From positions 21,646,501-21,710,500 of the forward strand of contig CP142454.1 of the NCBI GenBank assembly GCA_038049695.1: DNA of 64,000 nt, in the 5' to 3' direction. This document shows positions 16,501 to 32,468 of the stretch, piece by piece. Source of the DNA: Cinnamomum chago (taxonomy: Eukaryota; Streptophyta; Magnoliopsida; Laurales; Lauraceae). The notes under the pieces were generated by a model. The model was not told where the DNA came from, did no database searches, and was given only the letters and a program-made list of their open reading frames with translations. A program made the position numbers and the translations under genes. Numbering within the stretch: the first letter of the stretch is position 1; each line of letters starts with the position of its first letter.

Positions 16501-17154
16501 TGAATGGGAGAGGGGATTGGATTGGAGAATACCAGTAACTACGTCCAATTCATAAACGTTGCTTATCTGAGGTCCATGGTGAAAGGCTTGCCCACCTATA
16601 CCCGCATTTGAAAGGGTCCCACCAACAGTCAAATAAAGATAGTCTGTCCATGAAACTGGTGTGAGCCCATGTTGGAAGGTCGCATGCAAGACATCGACCC
16701 ACAACTGCTCTCCTCCAACATCTGCATAGTAATATGGAACTGGGTTCGTAGAAACATTGATCCTACTCACACTCCCACTGTTCAATGAACTCATCTGGAT
16801 GGCTATACCATTAAGGACTAGTGCCTGCCCATGAGTCGAGTGGGAACGACCCCTCGCTGCAATTTTGAAGGGAGTAGAGGAGGAGTATGATGCATGCATT
16901 AGAAGAGCAATGTCATTTACAGAGGTTGGATAGAGAACCGCAATGGGGAGAGCTAGAGCGATATTGCCAAAATCTGTGGAGGCTTGGTTGATGGCTTGGG
17001 GATCGACCCTAATCTTGGTAGCAAGGTTTAATTCTAGTAGCTTTGGTGGCAATAAGGTGGTCCATGGCTTTGCCTGCCCAATTGTACAGATCAACTGGCT
17101 CATGATAATAAACACAATGATGAAAAAGGTCGAATTGGAGCCAGTGTTAAACAT
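13531..17154 (-). CDS. CKX: CKX-2: diverged cytokinin oxidase/dehydrogenase, possibly impaired
   Basis: Exons: 17154-16533, 16424-16297, 14843-14568, 14280-14039, 13828-13531, giving 521 residues with intact splice sites. Hydrophobic signal peptide about 8-26; flavin His105 in GRSHS; Asp171 in SWTDYL; Glu290 in FNYVEG (FDYVEG in the others). Exon 4 is 24 bp shorter than in CKX-3: VHQEE runs straight to LKIPHPW, so the LRxKGLW segment that CKX proteins normally carry before HPWLNL is missing. Other departures: GQAFHHGPQ instead of GQAFRHGPQ, and ADKILIYP where relatives have a Gly before LIYP. The frame is open throughout, so this is not a plain pseudogene, but activity may be reduced. The start was chosen by alignment with CKX-3; an in-frame ATG at 17223 would add 23 residues. 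Intron 1 is only 108 bp; intron 2 (1453 bp) holds a repeat element. Confidence 0.93.
15484..16152. mobile_element. Inverted-ended repeat element in intron 2 of CKX-2
   Basis: The left end AGGGTTGGCAAA and the right end TTTGCCACCCCT (complement AGGGGTGGCAAA) are inverted repeats with one mismatch. Inside are GGGTCAGGTTGA / TCAACCCTAACCC-type motifs common in dispersed plant repeats that begin GGGGTGGCAAACGGGT. No coding capacity was seen and the target duplication is unclear, so the class is left open. Confidence 0.5.
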
Positions 17155-17320
17155 AGTTGAGAGAGCAAAAAGAGACACTTTCTTTAAAAGATGTCTAGAT
17201 AGATAGATAGATATTGGACACACAACTCTTATGAACCTGAAAAGGTATATTTTAATGATCGAGAGAGAGAGAGAGAGAGAGGTGGAGTGTAGGATGGGAA
17301 CTGATCAGGAAGTGTTTGGG

Positions 17321-17329
17321 TATTTATAG
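17321..17329 (-). promoter_or_regulatory. TATA box of CKX-2
   Basis: Minus-strand CTATAAATACCC is a strong plant TATA match, about 170 bp upstream of the chosen start codon, with a 20-bp GA/CT microsatellite between (17261-17280). The same arrangement occurs in CKX-3. Confidence 0.65.
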
Positions 17330-19846
17330 AGAAAACAAAGAGAGGTGACATTTGAAACGAAGAAAATAAAGAGATTTTGGGGAGCAGAGAGGAAATCCTC
17401 CCATTGTGATCAGTGTCTTCAGCAGCCAAACACGTTTGCGTTTTCTTTTCAAAGATCTAGACGACATACAAAGATTCTTCCTCTCTTGATTCTTCACTCC
17501 TTAACGGCAAAGAGAAAAACATGATATTTCGTGGAAATTTGAAGCTTGGGGTCTGGCCTGGTCGCATTCGACTCAGCATCATGGAAGGCTTGGGTCTGAC
17601 AGTCAAGATACTGTCGCCAAGATATCGATCCACTTGAAGATCTTGCCTTCTATTAAAACAAAATTTCGTCAAAGTTAGGTAATGAGAGGTGTTTGGTACA
17701 TTTAAAATTTGTTCGAAGACTCTTTCAGTTTTCTCTTGCAAACGTTGGGATTTCATCGCTAGCAGCGAGCAGTGACCCAACTTCAAGTTGACCCACATAG
17801 GGTGCACCAACTCACTAGGAATGCGAACCGTATTTTTAGTGGGGCCCACTACAAATCCAGTTGCATGTGAAAAGAATATAAAGAAAATCCACCTCCAGCA
17901 GACAATATCGGATTCTCAGTTTATGAATATCATTCATGAAACAGACAGTTGAAAAAAAAATTCGTCAAAGATTAAATTAGATGTATACATACATACACCC
18001 AATGTCAAAAAACTGTCATATTATTGATTGATTTACCACCTCAAATCCGGGGTCTAATTCCCGGGCCACAAATCCCTAACCATCTGAGCTAAATGGACTT
18101 TTTATTTTAGCTCCATGCGTAGTTCAATTTATATAATCTTTTTTTAATAAATATGAAATTTAGTAAGCAATCTTTGATTAATAGCTTCTAATTTTCCTAC
18201 CCAACAGAAATCATTTGAAAGATTTACACATATCTAAAGATTTTTGTTTTCATTTTAGTATTGCATGCGTAAATAAGGTGTGAAAATTGAAAGTAAATTG
18301 GGTCGACTTTTGTTTAAGCTCTTCGTACTTGAATAGGTCTGGAATCATTTGACACCTTTTTCATCAAAAGTCTTAGTAATAATGAACCCCAAAAATTCTT
18401 AGTTTCATATCTTAAATATTCTTAGCTAAATTTATGAGAAACCTATGAAAAAGAGAAAAAAAAGTCATATAAATCTGGTTTTCTACACTTTTGTAGACCC
18501 TCAATTGATCATGATTCAAACCATTTAATATTCTCATTTAAATGACAAACATTACATGGTGATGTCCCATATTTAAAGTTCTTACAAATATCAAAAAACA
18601 TGTGAAAAAACACAAAGATATCTAAATCCCATTATCTTATTATTTGCACTTGTGGGCTACGAATTCATGATCTAAACCATTAAATATTCTAAAAGATGTG
18701 GTATTGTATGGAGTTTTACACCTGAGATCCTTAATTAAAACCTTTATGGATTCTGATAAATATGCAAAAATATAAAAAAAATAAAAAGTGTAATCCCCCT
18801 TTCTAATCTTTTGCAGTTTTATGGGTCCCCAATTCATCACCCAGTATTTCCTCATTAGAAAAGTTGTGGGATGCTAGAAACCACTAAATTATATAAAAAC
18901 TAATATAGATCATTTCCTACTCTTTCTCTTTCCAACCCCATATCATTTACTCATGACAAATTGGTGCTTCTAAAACAAATATGATAATATGTTTCATATA
19001 TCTGAATTTTAAGCATGTAAATTAATTGCATTTTCATATCTCATTCTTACAAGACAAATGACCTCTAAGTTTGCAAACTTGGATATTTCCTCCTAAGGCG
19101 CTCACATTATACTATGAAATCGGCTCCCTCTATTTGATTCTATTTGATTCCTTCTATCAAGAAATCTCAAAGTCATAACTGTATTGATTATGACTACTCA
19201 ATTTCATTGATATCCAATGGAACAGGTCAAATGTAATCTATCAATTGCAAAGATAGCATTGCTGATTTCTTGCCAAATATAATCTTTGAAATGTCAATGA
19301 AAACCATCAATTCGTCTTTTCTGTCAAGACGTACATAATAGATAATTAGATATGGTGAGTTTTCTTATAGATTTGCTTGTTGAAATTGAAGACCGAGTGC
19401 TCTTTCTTAGAAGTACATGAGAATTCTCTCATTTTCATGTGAAATCATGCGTATCACAAAATGATTTTCTCAAGAATCAACTATACTGTTACACAGACCC
19501 CACAAGATAACGAGACAGAGAGAGGTGCATGGTCCCTGTGAGTGAGCTAATAGGAAAAGGAAATTGTTATCCACATTTAAGTTGTTCAAATAGTTAGGAA
19601 GTCCAATACTGAGTTATCGTTGATATTGCAGCTTGCGATATCCTACAAATCAATCAGTTTTGCGGTAAATATAATTTTTCGGCTGTTTTGAGGCTATTGT
19701 CAGCTTTTAACACCTTACGTATGGTAATTGTCCCAAAGAATAATAGGTGAGACCCACTGATAAATTTATAGCATTGGCCTCGCAAAGTTCTCTTGAATCC
19801 TCTCTGAAAGTTTCCCATTTTATGACACATTTATGCTATAATCTAA
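17330..19846. other. CKX-2 upstream region, no gene seen
   Basis: The first 800-900 bp pair with the CKX-3 upstream region: AGTCAAGATACTGTC near 17600 resembles GGTCAAGATATTGTT near 32990, and a tRNA-like stretch near 18018-18094 (minus: TTTAGCTCAGATGGTTAG) has a diverged partner near 33480-33560. This stretch looks like an old SINE present before CKX-2 and CKX-3 split. The rest to 19846 is AT-rich with no feature seen. Confidence 0.55.
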
Positions 19847-20511
19847 GGGCTCGTTTGGCGACTCTTATAGGTATGAAACAGATGTGCAAGAAATAGATCT
19901 GTTTGAAATGACCTTTATATGAAATAGATGCTTTTGATATAGACTGTTTGGCGACAGACAACAACCGTTTGAAATAGACTTCTTAAATCCAACGGTGCAT
20001 GTTTTTTCTCGAAATCTGGACCAAACCAAGGGCTGAAAATTTTAGTCATAGTCGTTTTCATGTTCCAAAAGGGATTAACGGTTTGGATCATGATTATGTG
20101 GCCCATAAAAGTTAAGAAAAATATATCAATGGTTATTCGGTTTTTAACAAATATATGGAGATCTAAGATAGATCAACGGCTGAGAGTTGACCCATGGGTC
20201 GTTTTGTATCTTAATAATTCTTGCAACGATTCGGATCATCTTCTAGATTCTCGGATCTAAAAAAAATAAAAATAAACAAATGATGGCTGAAAAACACCGT
20301 TATTTTACTGTGAATATGCCCTCGTCTACGCGCTTTAGATAAAACGATCTGTTTTATTTCATACGGAAATCGGTGCTATCTCTTTCAGACATTATTTGTC
20401 TGTATGCAGTTTGAATGAGACACGGTACATGTTGTCTCCAAACGCAATTAAAGCTTTTTAAATCCGCTTTAAGTGAATAAGAGGTTGGATATAGACACGT
20501 CAAACGGCCCC
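19847..20511. mobile_element. PIF/Harbinger (Tourist)-like MITE
   Basis: The left end GGGCTCGTTTGGC and the right end GTCAAACGGCCCC (complement GGGGCCGTTTGAC) are imperfect inverted repeats, directly flanked by TAA on both sides (19844-19846 and 20512-20514). The GGGCYCGTTTGG-type terminus and a TAA duplication fit Tourist-like elements. There are no coding frames. Size is 665 bp. Confidence 0.6.
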
Positions 20512-20514
20512 TAA

Positions 20515-23189
20515 GGCTAAATCTCTCTAAAACTTGAAATCCTATTCTTGTGATGTATGATGGGTTCCTGATGATCGATTCAAACCTTCTTAAACACATC
20601 GGCTACAAAAGCGACACTCATCCATTTCAAACATGGTCAAACTGCAAATGTGGGTTTTACGCTGTATATATCGGCGGAAAAGTTGCATACGAGGGTAAAC
20701 CACGGTTTGCATCGCCGAAAAAACTGCATTTTTTTAAAAAAAAATTAAATGAGTCCGGATACCCTCTATTAGGAGCTTCTTATAAATAAAAGAAAATAAA
20801 TAACACCTCCCAAAACAAATCTTCCATCTTGAATGGGCCCTTTACAAACTTTACTCCAATAGATACTGGGCCCATTGTCATACTAGCTAGTAACTTATAA
20901 TTAAAGCATGTGACTCGAAAGAATATCAAGAAAAAAGTAGGATGTCCACAGTGATTAATCCGGCAATGGGCCAAGTCCTATTGAAGTGAAATTGGTTCTT
21001 GCAAATTTTCTATTTGAAGACATTAAAAGGTTAATAATGGTAGCTTCTTTTTTCTCCCCCTTGGGTAATTAATAATCTTTAAACAGATAACTTGCAAATT
21101 TTGATCAAGAATATGATTTTTTATAGATGATCAGATCTTGAAGTTCTCTGCCGAGTATTGAAAGGTCAATGGTTGTAATAACATGGCATGATTAATTGGG
21201 AGTGGGCCCAAGTATGACTATAGTGAAAATTTCACCAAGTTAATAGAAGGGATAATTGTTATTTTGTGTGTGTGTGTTTTTGCCCTTTTTTTTTTTCCAA
21301 ATGTAGGCTACAAAATAGAATATGATGTCTTAGATAGTTATTAAATAGCAACATCGGATGTCATGAATTATGGGGGCCAATATTTTACCAGTTTTACAAT
21401 GTTTTGAATCTTTCAATTGCATTTTCAAATTTTACAGGGTCAAGATTGGTCATATTACAGCAACTGAAAAATCATTATGTATTAAAGCGGCGCATGTTTC
21501 TTGAATTTCGGATGAGACCGCAACCGCAATTTTGAACCATTATTATAAGAAGATATTTCAACTCCCGGTTGGTTCAGGGTTAGAATCTCGTGACTCGGAC
21601 TCGACTTGTGCAATGAAAAAAAAAAAAAGTTGACCTAGATAGAGTCAACACAGAGACTCAGAGAGTCATGTTTTTTTCTAAAAAAATGAATCCATTACTT
21701 ATAAATTATGAAAATATATTTTTCACGTGAATTCATGATAATCAAATCAAATAAATAAACTTATATATGCAAGAAATATACTACAATAAAGAAAACAGGA
21801 GAAAAAATATTGCATATTACATAATTTGGTAGTCCAAATACCGAATGTAAAAGATCAAATATAAGTTTAAATCTCATTCTCGTCTTCATTTTAAAGTTGC
21901 TGGCTCTGAACCTTATGCACAATTACTTATAAATAAATTTTAATTATTTACAATTAGATATGTCTATTAAATGGTTCGCATGGCAAAGAAATTTATTAAA
22001 ATTAGATGACTCGTGAGAGTCAAGACTCAACTTGGAGAGTTTTCCAACAATGGGTTGGTTGGTAAACCCCGCTTCTCATCGGGATGACTAGGGATTGACC
22101 TAGGTCTTCCCCACTCCTTGTGTGTGCGAGTTCTTTCTCCTTATGCATGCGAGTTTTCACTCTTTTCGTGTGTAAATTCTCCCTCCTCACAAATGCAAGT
22201 CTCACCCCGTGTACGTCTAAGTTCTCTCTTTGGGTCCCAGCCCCCTTAGCTGGGACACCCAAAAAGAATCCTGTCTTATTGAGTTTACTCAATATACTAT
22301 GATCTATTTGTAAAATTTAAACAATTACACCAAGTAGCAAATAATTTTCCCTGAGAATGTGGAAAACTTTTTGCTAAAAGAGACTTTTCCTTGAGGAACA
22401 TATATGTGCATTTTGTCGTACTAAATATGATGGCCAATACACACAGCAGTATATCTGCACTTTTGGACTTTTCTCCTTTTGGGTCTAGGTCGGATCAATT
22501 GTGATGCATGAGCGTGGGTAATGATTTTTCCAAAATGTAATATCAACTATTCTCAAGTAAAAATATATAATGAAGGCATGTAATTAGTGTGTGAAAAGTG
22601 TCCAAAAGGGTGGGGTCCACTCCTGATAGATCCTAGGGTCAAAAACCAATATCATATGGGTTTTCTGGATCTAACCCTTACAGATATGTTACACTTTTCA
22701 AGAAATTATTTAAATGGCATGAAGAGAACTCATTCAGTAGAATGAATCTTCAAAAGACCCATGCTTTAACTCGACATGGCCCTTCATCGGACCGTGGCAT
22801 CAAACTAGTTGGCTCGAACCTGGGATTCGAAGTTCATTTCTGACATGGGACTCTTGATCTTTGATGGGCTCAAACTAAGGTCCATGTAGGTCTGGCCGAA
22901 TCTAGCCCTTGATTGCCTCGTGTCTCCATGGTAACCGAGTCCGTAGGATCCAAATGGGGCCATTAGGTCTCATATATGAATTCCTTCTCACTCACTAATA
23001 TTGGTAATAACTCCTCTTTAAGTCTTAAAGTTCTAGCTTATGACATCCATAACAGCCACCTAAACCATAACTACATAATTATAAATTCATAACCGCAAAT
23101 AGCAGAATGAGCATCTTGATGAAACTCATGAAAGGCAAATTAATCAACACTTTTAAATGCCAAGGCACCCAACAAAAGAAACTCATTAA
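20515..23189. other. Intergenic DNA between CKX-2 and CKX-3, no gene seen
   Basis: Repeat-poor AT-rich DNA. A 79-codon frame at 20550-20789 has no recognisable motif. A degenerate minisatellite lies at 22116-22230. A small hairpin GTCCCAGC / GCTGGGAC is at about 22235-22257. Confidence 0.5.
22116..22230. repeat. Degenerate minisatellite, about five units of 21-25 bp
   Basis: Successive variants of TGTGYGAGTTCTYTCTCCT follow each other: TGTGTGCGAGTTCTTTCTCC, TGCATGCGAGTTTTCACTC, CGTGTGTAAATTCTCCCTCC, CAAATGCAAGTCTCACCCC, TGTACGTCTAAGTTCTCTC. The units are strongly diverged, so the repeat is old. Confidence 0.6.
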
Positions 23190-23881
23190 GGGGTTGTTTG
23201 TTTGTGTCCATTTACGTATGTAATTAAATCACATGTGTTTCCATTACGTATATATTGCGTTTGTTATGTGTAAATTTGATTCATATGTGTAAAACTCACA
23301 TGTAAATGGTATGAAAATCAACTCAAAAAGTGCCCTTTATTTTCACATCTCAATATGTGTGAAAGGGATTCACATGCTACTGTTACTATGCGGAGCTACA
23401 GTAACCGCGGACGTCCATATGAAGGCAGCACCGTGTTTTTTATTTTTTATTTTAAATCTTGTGGGCCCCCAAAACCATATTCTACACCGGTAATCATCTT
23501 CAGGAGGTCCAAAACGGCTCACACATCAAAATCCAGCCGTTGGATCATCCTAAGTTGTAAGAAATTTGGGAAAAATTACAGACCGTTAGATCTGCATATT
23601 TGGTTTCTGTGAACCCCCTTTGAAAGATCCGAACCGTTGATTAGCTCTAAAATGCCGAGAACGGCTACACCCCCAAGTTTCAGATCATGATTCCTCATGA
23701 TCTGTGAGAAACTTGGGAAAAACATTATAATTGTTGATGCCCATTAGATGAACATAAATTCACATGTGTCAGTAGGTGAAATTGACAAACATTGGAATCT
23801 GAATCTCATGTGAGCCTGTTGCACATGTAATTGATTCACATGTGAAGCATTTAATCATTTTCACACAAAACAAACAACCCC
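23190..23881. mobile_element. PIF/Harbinger-like MITE
   Basis: The left end GGGGTTGTTTGTTTGTGTCC and the right end (complement GGGGTTGTTTGTTTTGTGTG) are near-perfect inverted repeats, flanked by TAA at 23187-23189 and 23882-23884. The interior has symmetrical CACATGTGT-type strings and a GC-richer centre with CCGTTGGATC motifs. It is 692 bp with no transposase. Confidence 0.75.
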
Positions 23882-24134
23882 TAAACCAAAGTGTTACATC
23901 ATGGAAACAAACCACAAGAACGAAATTAAAGCACAAGTACACCAACCTCACAGATCCAAAAGCATTTTCATGAAAACCCAGATGATGCATTTTTCCTATT
24001 TTATGTAGGAAGATCAAAGTCAATGGAAGAATGCACATGTTAGTAATATAGATATCGATACTTCGCAATTCCAGAAAAAAAAAAAAAAAAAAGACCCTCA
24101 TAGCAAGCCTATACCACACTATTTTCGCCATAGA

Positions 24135-24845
24135 AACACTACCTTCTCATGTTGATCTACTACTAGACCAAGGAAGTATTTGAGCTTAACAAGCTCCTCC
24201 CAAATCTCACGGGGAGGTTTTCTCAAATTAGAGTAGCCTCTTTCACACTAACATTAGTGATACTGAGATTATCTGCACAGGTTAATACAATAGTAATCTG
24301 CCAATTAGTTTACTTCACAAAAATAAAATCTACAGGGGCTACTACATAATCACAAATCACAAGAAATTCTACCGTCGTAATGCACCAAATTTGGGTTGCT
24401 TGTTTAAGCTTTTTTTTTTTTTTTTGCTATAAGAGGGTTTCCAATCCTTTGAACTAGACTAGTCACTCCGGGCCCAGAAGGAAGCCGGGTGAACTCCCAT
24501 GTAGCCCTAGTGCAGTTTCGAACCTATAACATCGGGGGGGGGGGGGGGGGGGGGGAACCGTGGTCCTACGCCAACTGAGTTACCCCTTGCTTAAGCTATA
24601 AAAAGGCTTTTGACAACTTGCACATGCATACTTCGTCAATTAGTAGATCTTTGGATCCACATGGCTGCCCTCAGATATATTTTTATCGATTCTCTAGAAT
24701 TTGTCAATTTCTCCATATAGAAATGTATCATTGATATCTGTATACCAGGGCTTTCACCCTTTGCTTGTTGCAACAGCAAATTAAACACTTGTATGGTTGT
24801 GATCTTCGCTAATTTATTGAGCATTTCATTGAAATCAATACCATG
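24135..24845 (-). pseudogene. Ty1/copia reverse-transcriptase remnant downstream of CKX-3
   Basis: Best preserved of the copia fragments. On the minus strand it shows DFNEML and AKITTIQVFNLLLQQAK near 24780-24840, a diverged YVDD-region IVLTCADNLSIT near 24260-24290, and LKYFLGLVVDQHE near 24150-24190. A SINE (24411-24590) has inserted into it. It lacks the 95-bp insertion seen in the unit copies. Position and orientation relative to CKX-3 match those in the other genes. Confidence 0.75.
24411..24590 (-). mobile_element. tRNA-derived SINE with a 22-G homopolymer
   Basis: On the minus strand: GGGGTAACTCAGTTGGCG (box A), then GGTTCGAAACTGC (box B region, 24512-24524), a body ending in GGAAACCCTCTTATAGC, and a poly-A tail (T run 24411-24425). 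TTAAGCT at 24404-24410 and 24591-24597 is the target duplication. Between box A and box B is a run of 22 G on the plus strand (24534-24555), where the sister SINE at 26659 has a short mixed sequence. Confidence 0.8.
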
Positions 24846-25574
24846 TTAGTTGCATAAACCTACACTACACCTATTCATTGGTAAGTGGGTGACGAGAATG
24901 GTTTGCATCAATTAAAAGCGGGCTCACCTCATTAGAATCAAGACATTTATATGGGGATAGACATTGCAAACAATTCGAACCCTAGGTCCTTAGGTCGAAA
25001 CCTGTTTGGATCTGGAACCGGACCCGATTTCTTATGAAATTTGAGAATGGGCTCTGGATCCAAATCCAATTTTCTATGAAGACCAAGTTCAAGTTTCAGA
25101 CCTATTTTTATGGGTTGGAGATATTATATATTTGAAAAATTGGATATCCATTTGCAACCCTAATGCACGCACCACTTGTGTTCAATTCTCTTCAATTGAA
25201 AGACTGAAATATCAAAATCTTTAATAAAGCATATGTACAGTGGTACAATGGCCTTTGCCTACAATTGAGACTGATTAATTCTTATTAACTGCATCCAAAA
25301 CCACAAAAATAAGAGGAAGGCGAAAATATTGCACAAGTTTTTGAGGCCCTGTGTGTGTACATATATATCAGTTATTAGGTGCACAAGGGACTGGGGGGCC
25401 CATTGTTGGTCCATCCAAATAGACCAATAAATAGACCCCGAAATTACATTGGTCTCATCGCCTACATCGGTTTAACGCCCATTTGACTGGATGGGGCCCG
25501 CAGATCGATTGTGCACCAATTTGAATGGACTATACACCTATTAAATTTATGGCGCCCGAATGAAGATGATAGGA
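24846..25574. other. 3' flank of CKX-3, distal part, no gene seen
   Basis: Non-coding. Near 24890-24950 it still matches the unit sequence downstream of the copia remnant (TGACGAGAATGR, CATCAATTAAAAGYGGGC), and near 25190-25330 it matches the CKX-2 3' flank. Confidence 0.5.
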
Positions 25575-25779
25575 CACTACACCAAAAATCGAAAATTGGA
25601 ACGGAAAAGCGTTCCTAATCCTCCCGTTCCTAATTCGTTAAACCGTTCCAATTTCCGTTCCAATTTGGTACCAACCGTTCCTAATCCAAATTGGAACGGA
25701 AATTGGAACGGTTTAACGGATTAGGAACGGGAGGATTAGGAACGCTTTTCCGTTCCAATTTCCGATTTTTGGTGTAGTG
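25575..25779. mobile_element. Hairpin MITE with CACTA-type ends
   Basis: A 205-bp foldback: arms of 94 bp (25575-25668 and 25686-25779) differ at only two positions, around a 17-base loop. The ends are CACTACACCAAAAATC and its complement, and GGA at 25572-25574 and 25780-25782 is a 3-bp target duplication. These are the hallmarks of a CACTA-derived MITE. The arms contain repeated CCGTTCCAATTT-type motifs. Near-perfect pairing implies recent insertion and potential to form a long double-stranded RNA if transcribed. Confidence 0.9.
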
Positions 25780-25782
25780 GGA

Positions 25783-26658
25783 ACTACAAATTGTAATAAA
25801 AAAAATATTTCCTTTTCTATTTTTCGAAAATTTATTTCCTCGGCCATCTCCCTAGCAAATCAAAACCTAAAAAAGCGAGGATCACATCTTCATCTCCATC
25901 AAATATTTTTCATCCCACATCTCATTAATTCTCTTTCATCATACCCACTTTACCATGGAGTTCCTAGGAATATAAGGTAGGCAAACGGCCCCAAAGAAAA
26001 GTAGGTAAACATAGTGATATCATTAACATCGCCTTGAGTGCACATCTCTTACTTGAAATTTGTTCATATTACTTTAATTGCTTCCCAGAGGATCTAGAAT
26101 TTGGAAAATTTTCTAAAAATTTCCTTAATAAGAAATTGATGTGGTATCAAACCAAGTCCTTCTACTTCTGTGGAAGAGGAATGAAAGATAGCTCTGGATA
26201 AGATCTCTAAACCATGTTCATACTTCATAGTTATTACCTTTCAGAAATTTTCAACTTCCTCACAGTGGCTAAGCCAATGGGACTGTGCAGTGGGTTATTT
26301 TGTATCCGGGTTGTCTTTCTGTTTGGCCTCCCCTTTTTTTTCCTTACTTGTCCCTCCTTTTGGGTTGCCTGTTCTCTTCTGTTTCCCTTGTATAAGGCTT
26401 CTTCTAGGGCTTCGACTTGTAAGCCTATTCTTCCATTTTTATAATGAATCTGGATCCGTCCAAATAAGGAAATCATGTTTAGAACAATCGGGGGTGACAC
26501 ATGAACTTGTTAAGTTTAAAAACTAGTGTTGTCTTTAAAAGTCAGATCCGTCTTTTAAGTACGAAACAATGTGTCATCCCTGATTAGTCCAAATATGGCT
26601 TCCCCGTTTGGACCAAACAGGGCGTCCGGACTATTTTATAATATACTCATTTGCCTTT
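25783..26658. other. CKX-3 3' flank, no gene seen
   Basis: Related to the CKX-2 3' flank in its first part (CTCCCTAGCAAATCAAAACC near 25845). A weak inverted repeat around 26450-26640 (GGGGTGACAC / GTGTCATCCC) may be another decayed foldback element. The open frames at 26214-26526 overlap each other on both strands and show no domain. Confidence 0.5.
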
Positions 26659-26831
26659 TTTTTTTGATAACGTAGGGTTCCCAGCCCTTTGGGCCAGAAT
26701 AATCCCAACGGGCCCAGGAGAGAAAGCCGGGTAAAATTCCCCTGTGGCCCCAGTGTGGTAGAGCAGTTTCGAACCCACAACCTCCGGGTGTAAACCGTAG
26801 TCCTAGGCCAACTGAGCTACCCTTCGGGGTT
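26659..26831 (-). mobile_element. Complete tRNA-derived SINE
   Basis: On the minus strand: GGGTAGCTCAGTTGGCC (box A, 26806-26820), GGGTTCGAAACTGC (box B, 26763-26776), a body with ACCCGGCTTTC and GGGCTGGGAACCC, and a poly-A tail. The 15-bp direct repeat TACTCATTTGCCTTT at 26644-26658 and 26832-26846 is the target duplication. It is the best reference copy for the decayed SINEs elsewhere in the window. Confidence 0.88.
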
Positions 26832-27161
26832 ACTCATTTGCCTTTAAGCAAAAGAGAGAGAAGATAATAATGTATATATGCTGAAACGAAGATTTTGACA
26901 ACGACCCAGTTTTAGAGAGAGAGAGAGAGAGGGGTTCATCTTACATAGATATACTCCATGAAACAACATGAGAGATGCACTTCACATGGTTCTTAATTCA
27001 ATTTTCTAACAACCTTCTTCTATGTTGTCCCAAAATGGTGCTACTGCAGTTTGAGTTTCCTCTTAGCATGGATTTACTGAGAGCTACCTAAGTTTGATAA
27101 TCCGTACAATAGGTAATAATGTATGCTGAATTATCCAAAATCTTTGAAAGAATTACTCTAG

Positions 27162-32072
<4,911 letters not shown>

Positions 32073-32188
32073 TTATGTGGGGGTTTAGACTATTCCATCA
32101 AATGGGTTACTCTCATGTTATCATGTGTTGTGCATGAGTTTGAGAGAGAGAGAGGTGGAGTGTGAGAAGGAGATGAGAAGTGTTTGGG

Positions 32189-32197
32189 TATTTATAG
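32189..32197 (-). promoter_or_regulatory. TATA box of CKX-3
   Basis: Minus-strand CTATAAATACCC, the same string as in CKX-2, about 145 bp upstream of the start codon. A GA/CT run (about 32141-32154) lies between it and the gene. Confidence 0.65.
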
Positions 32198-32468
32198 AAG
32201 GAATCTCATAGTAGAAAAGGAGGTGACAAATGAAACGAAGAAAAGGAAAAGATCTTGGGTTGCAGAGAGAAAATCCTCCACCTGTTGTGATAGTGTACTA
32301 AGAGGCCAAACAGTAGGTTTGCTTTTCTTTTCAAAGATACGAAGGACGACATGTAAGATTCTCCCGTTCTTTTATTCTTCATGGCTCATGCCCGACAGCT
32401 ACAAAAGATGATATTTCTTGGAGGTTACATAGTTGGGGCTTGGCCTACCGGGTCGCCTTTGACCCAGA

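Noticed and set aside
17457..17849. 130-codon minus-strand open frame upstream of CKX-2
   Set aside because: Low-complexity, no recognisable motif, and the matching CKX-3 upstream region does not keep the frame.
20550..20789. 79-codon plus-strand open frame
   Set aside because: Just beyond a MITE; no motif recognised and no copy elsewhere in the window.
24411..24590. tRNA gene
   Set aside because: Box A and box B-like strings are present, but there is no full cloverleaf, and a poly-A tail and target duplication show a SINE.
26214..26526. Overlapping open frames on both strands near 26.2-26.5 kb
   Set aside because: Mutually overlapping hydrophobic or charged frames without a domain; typical of chance frames.
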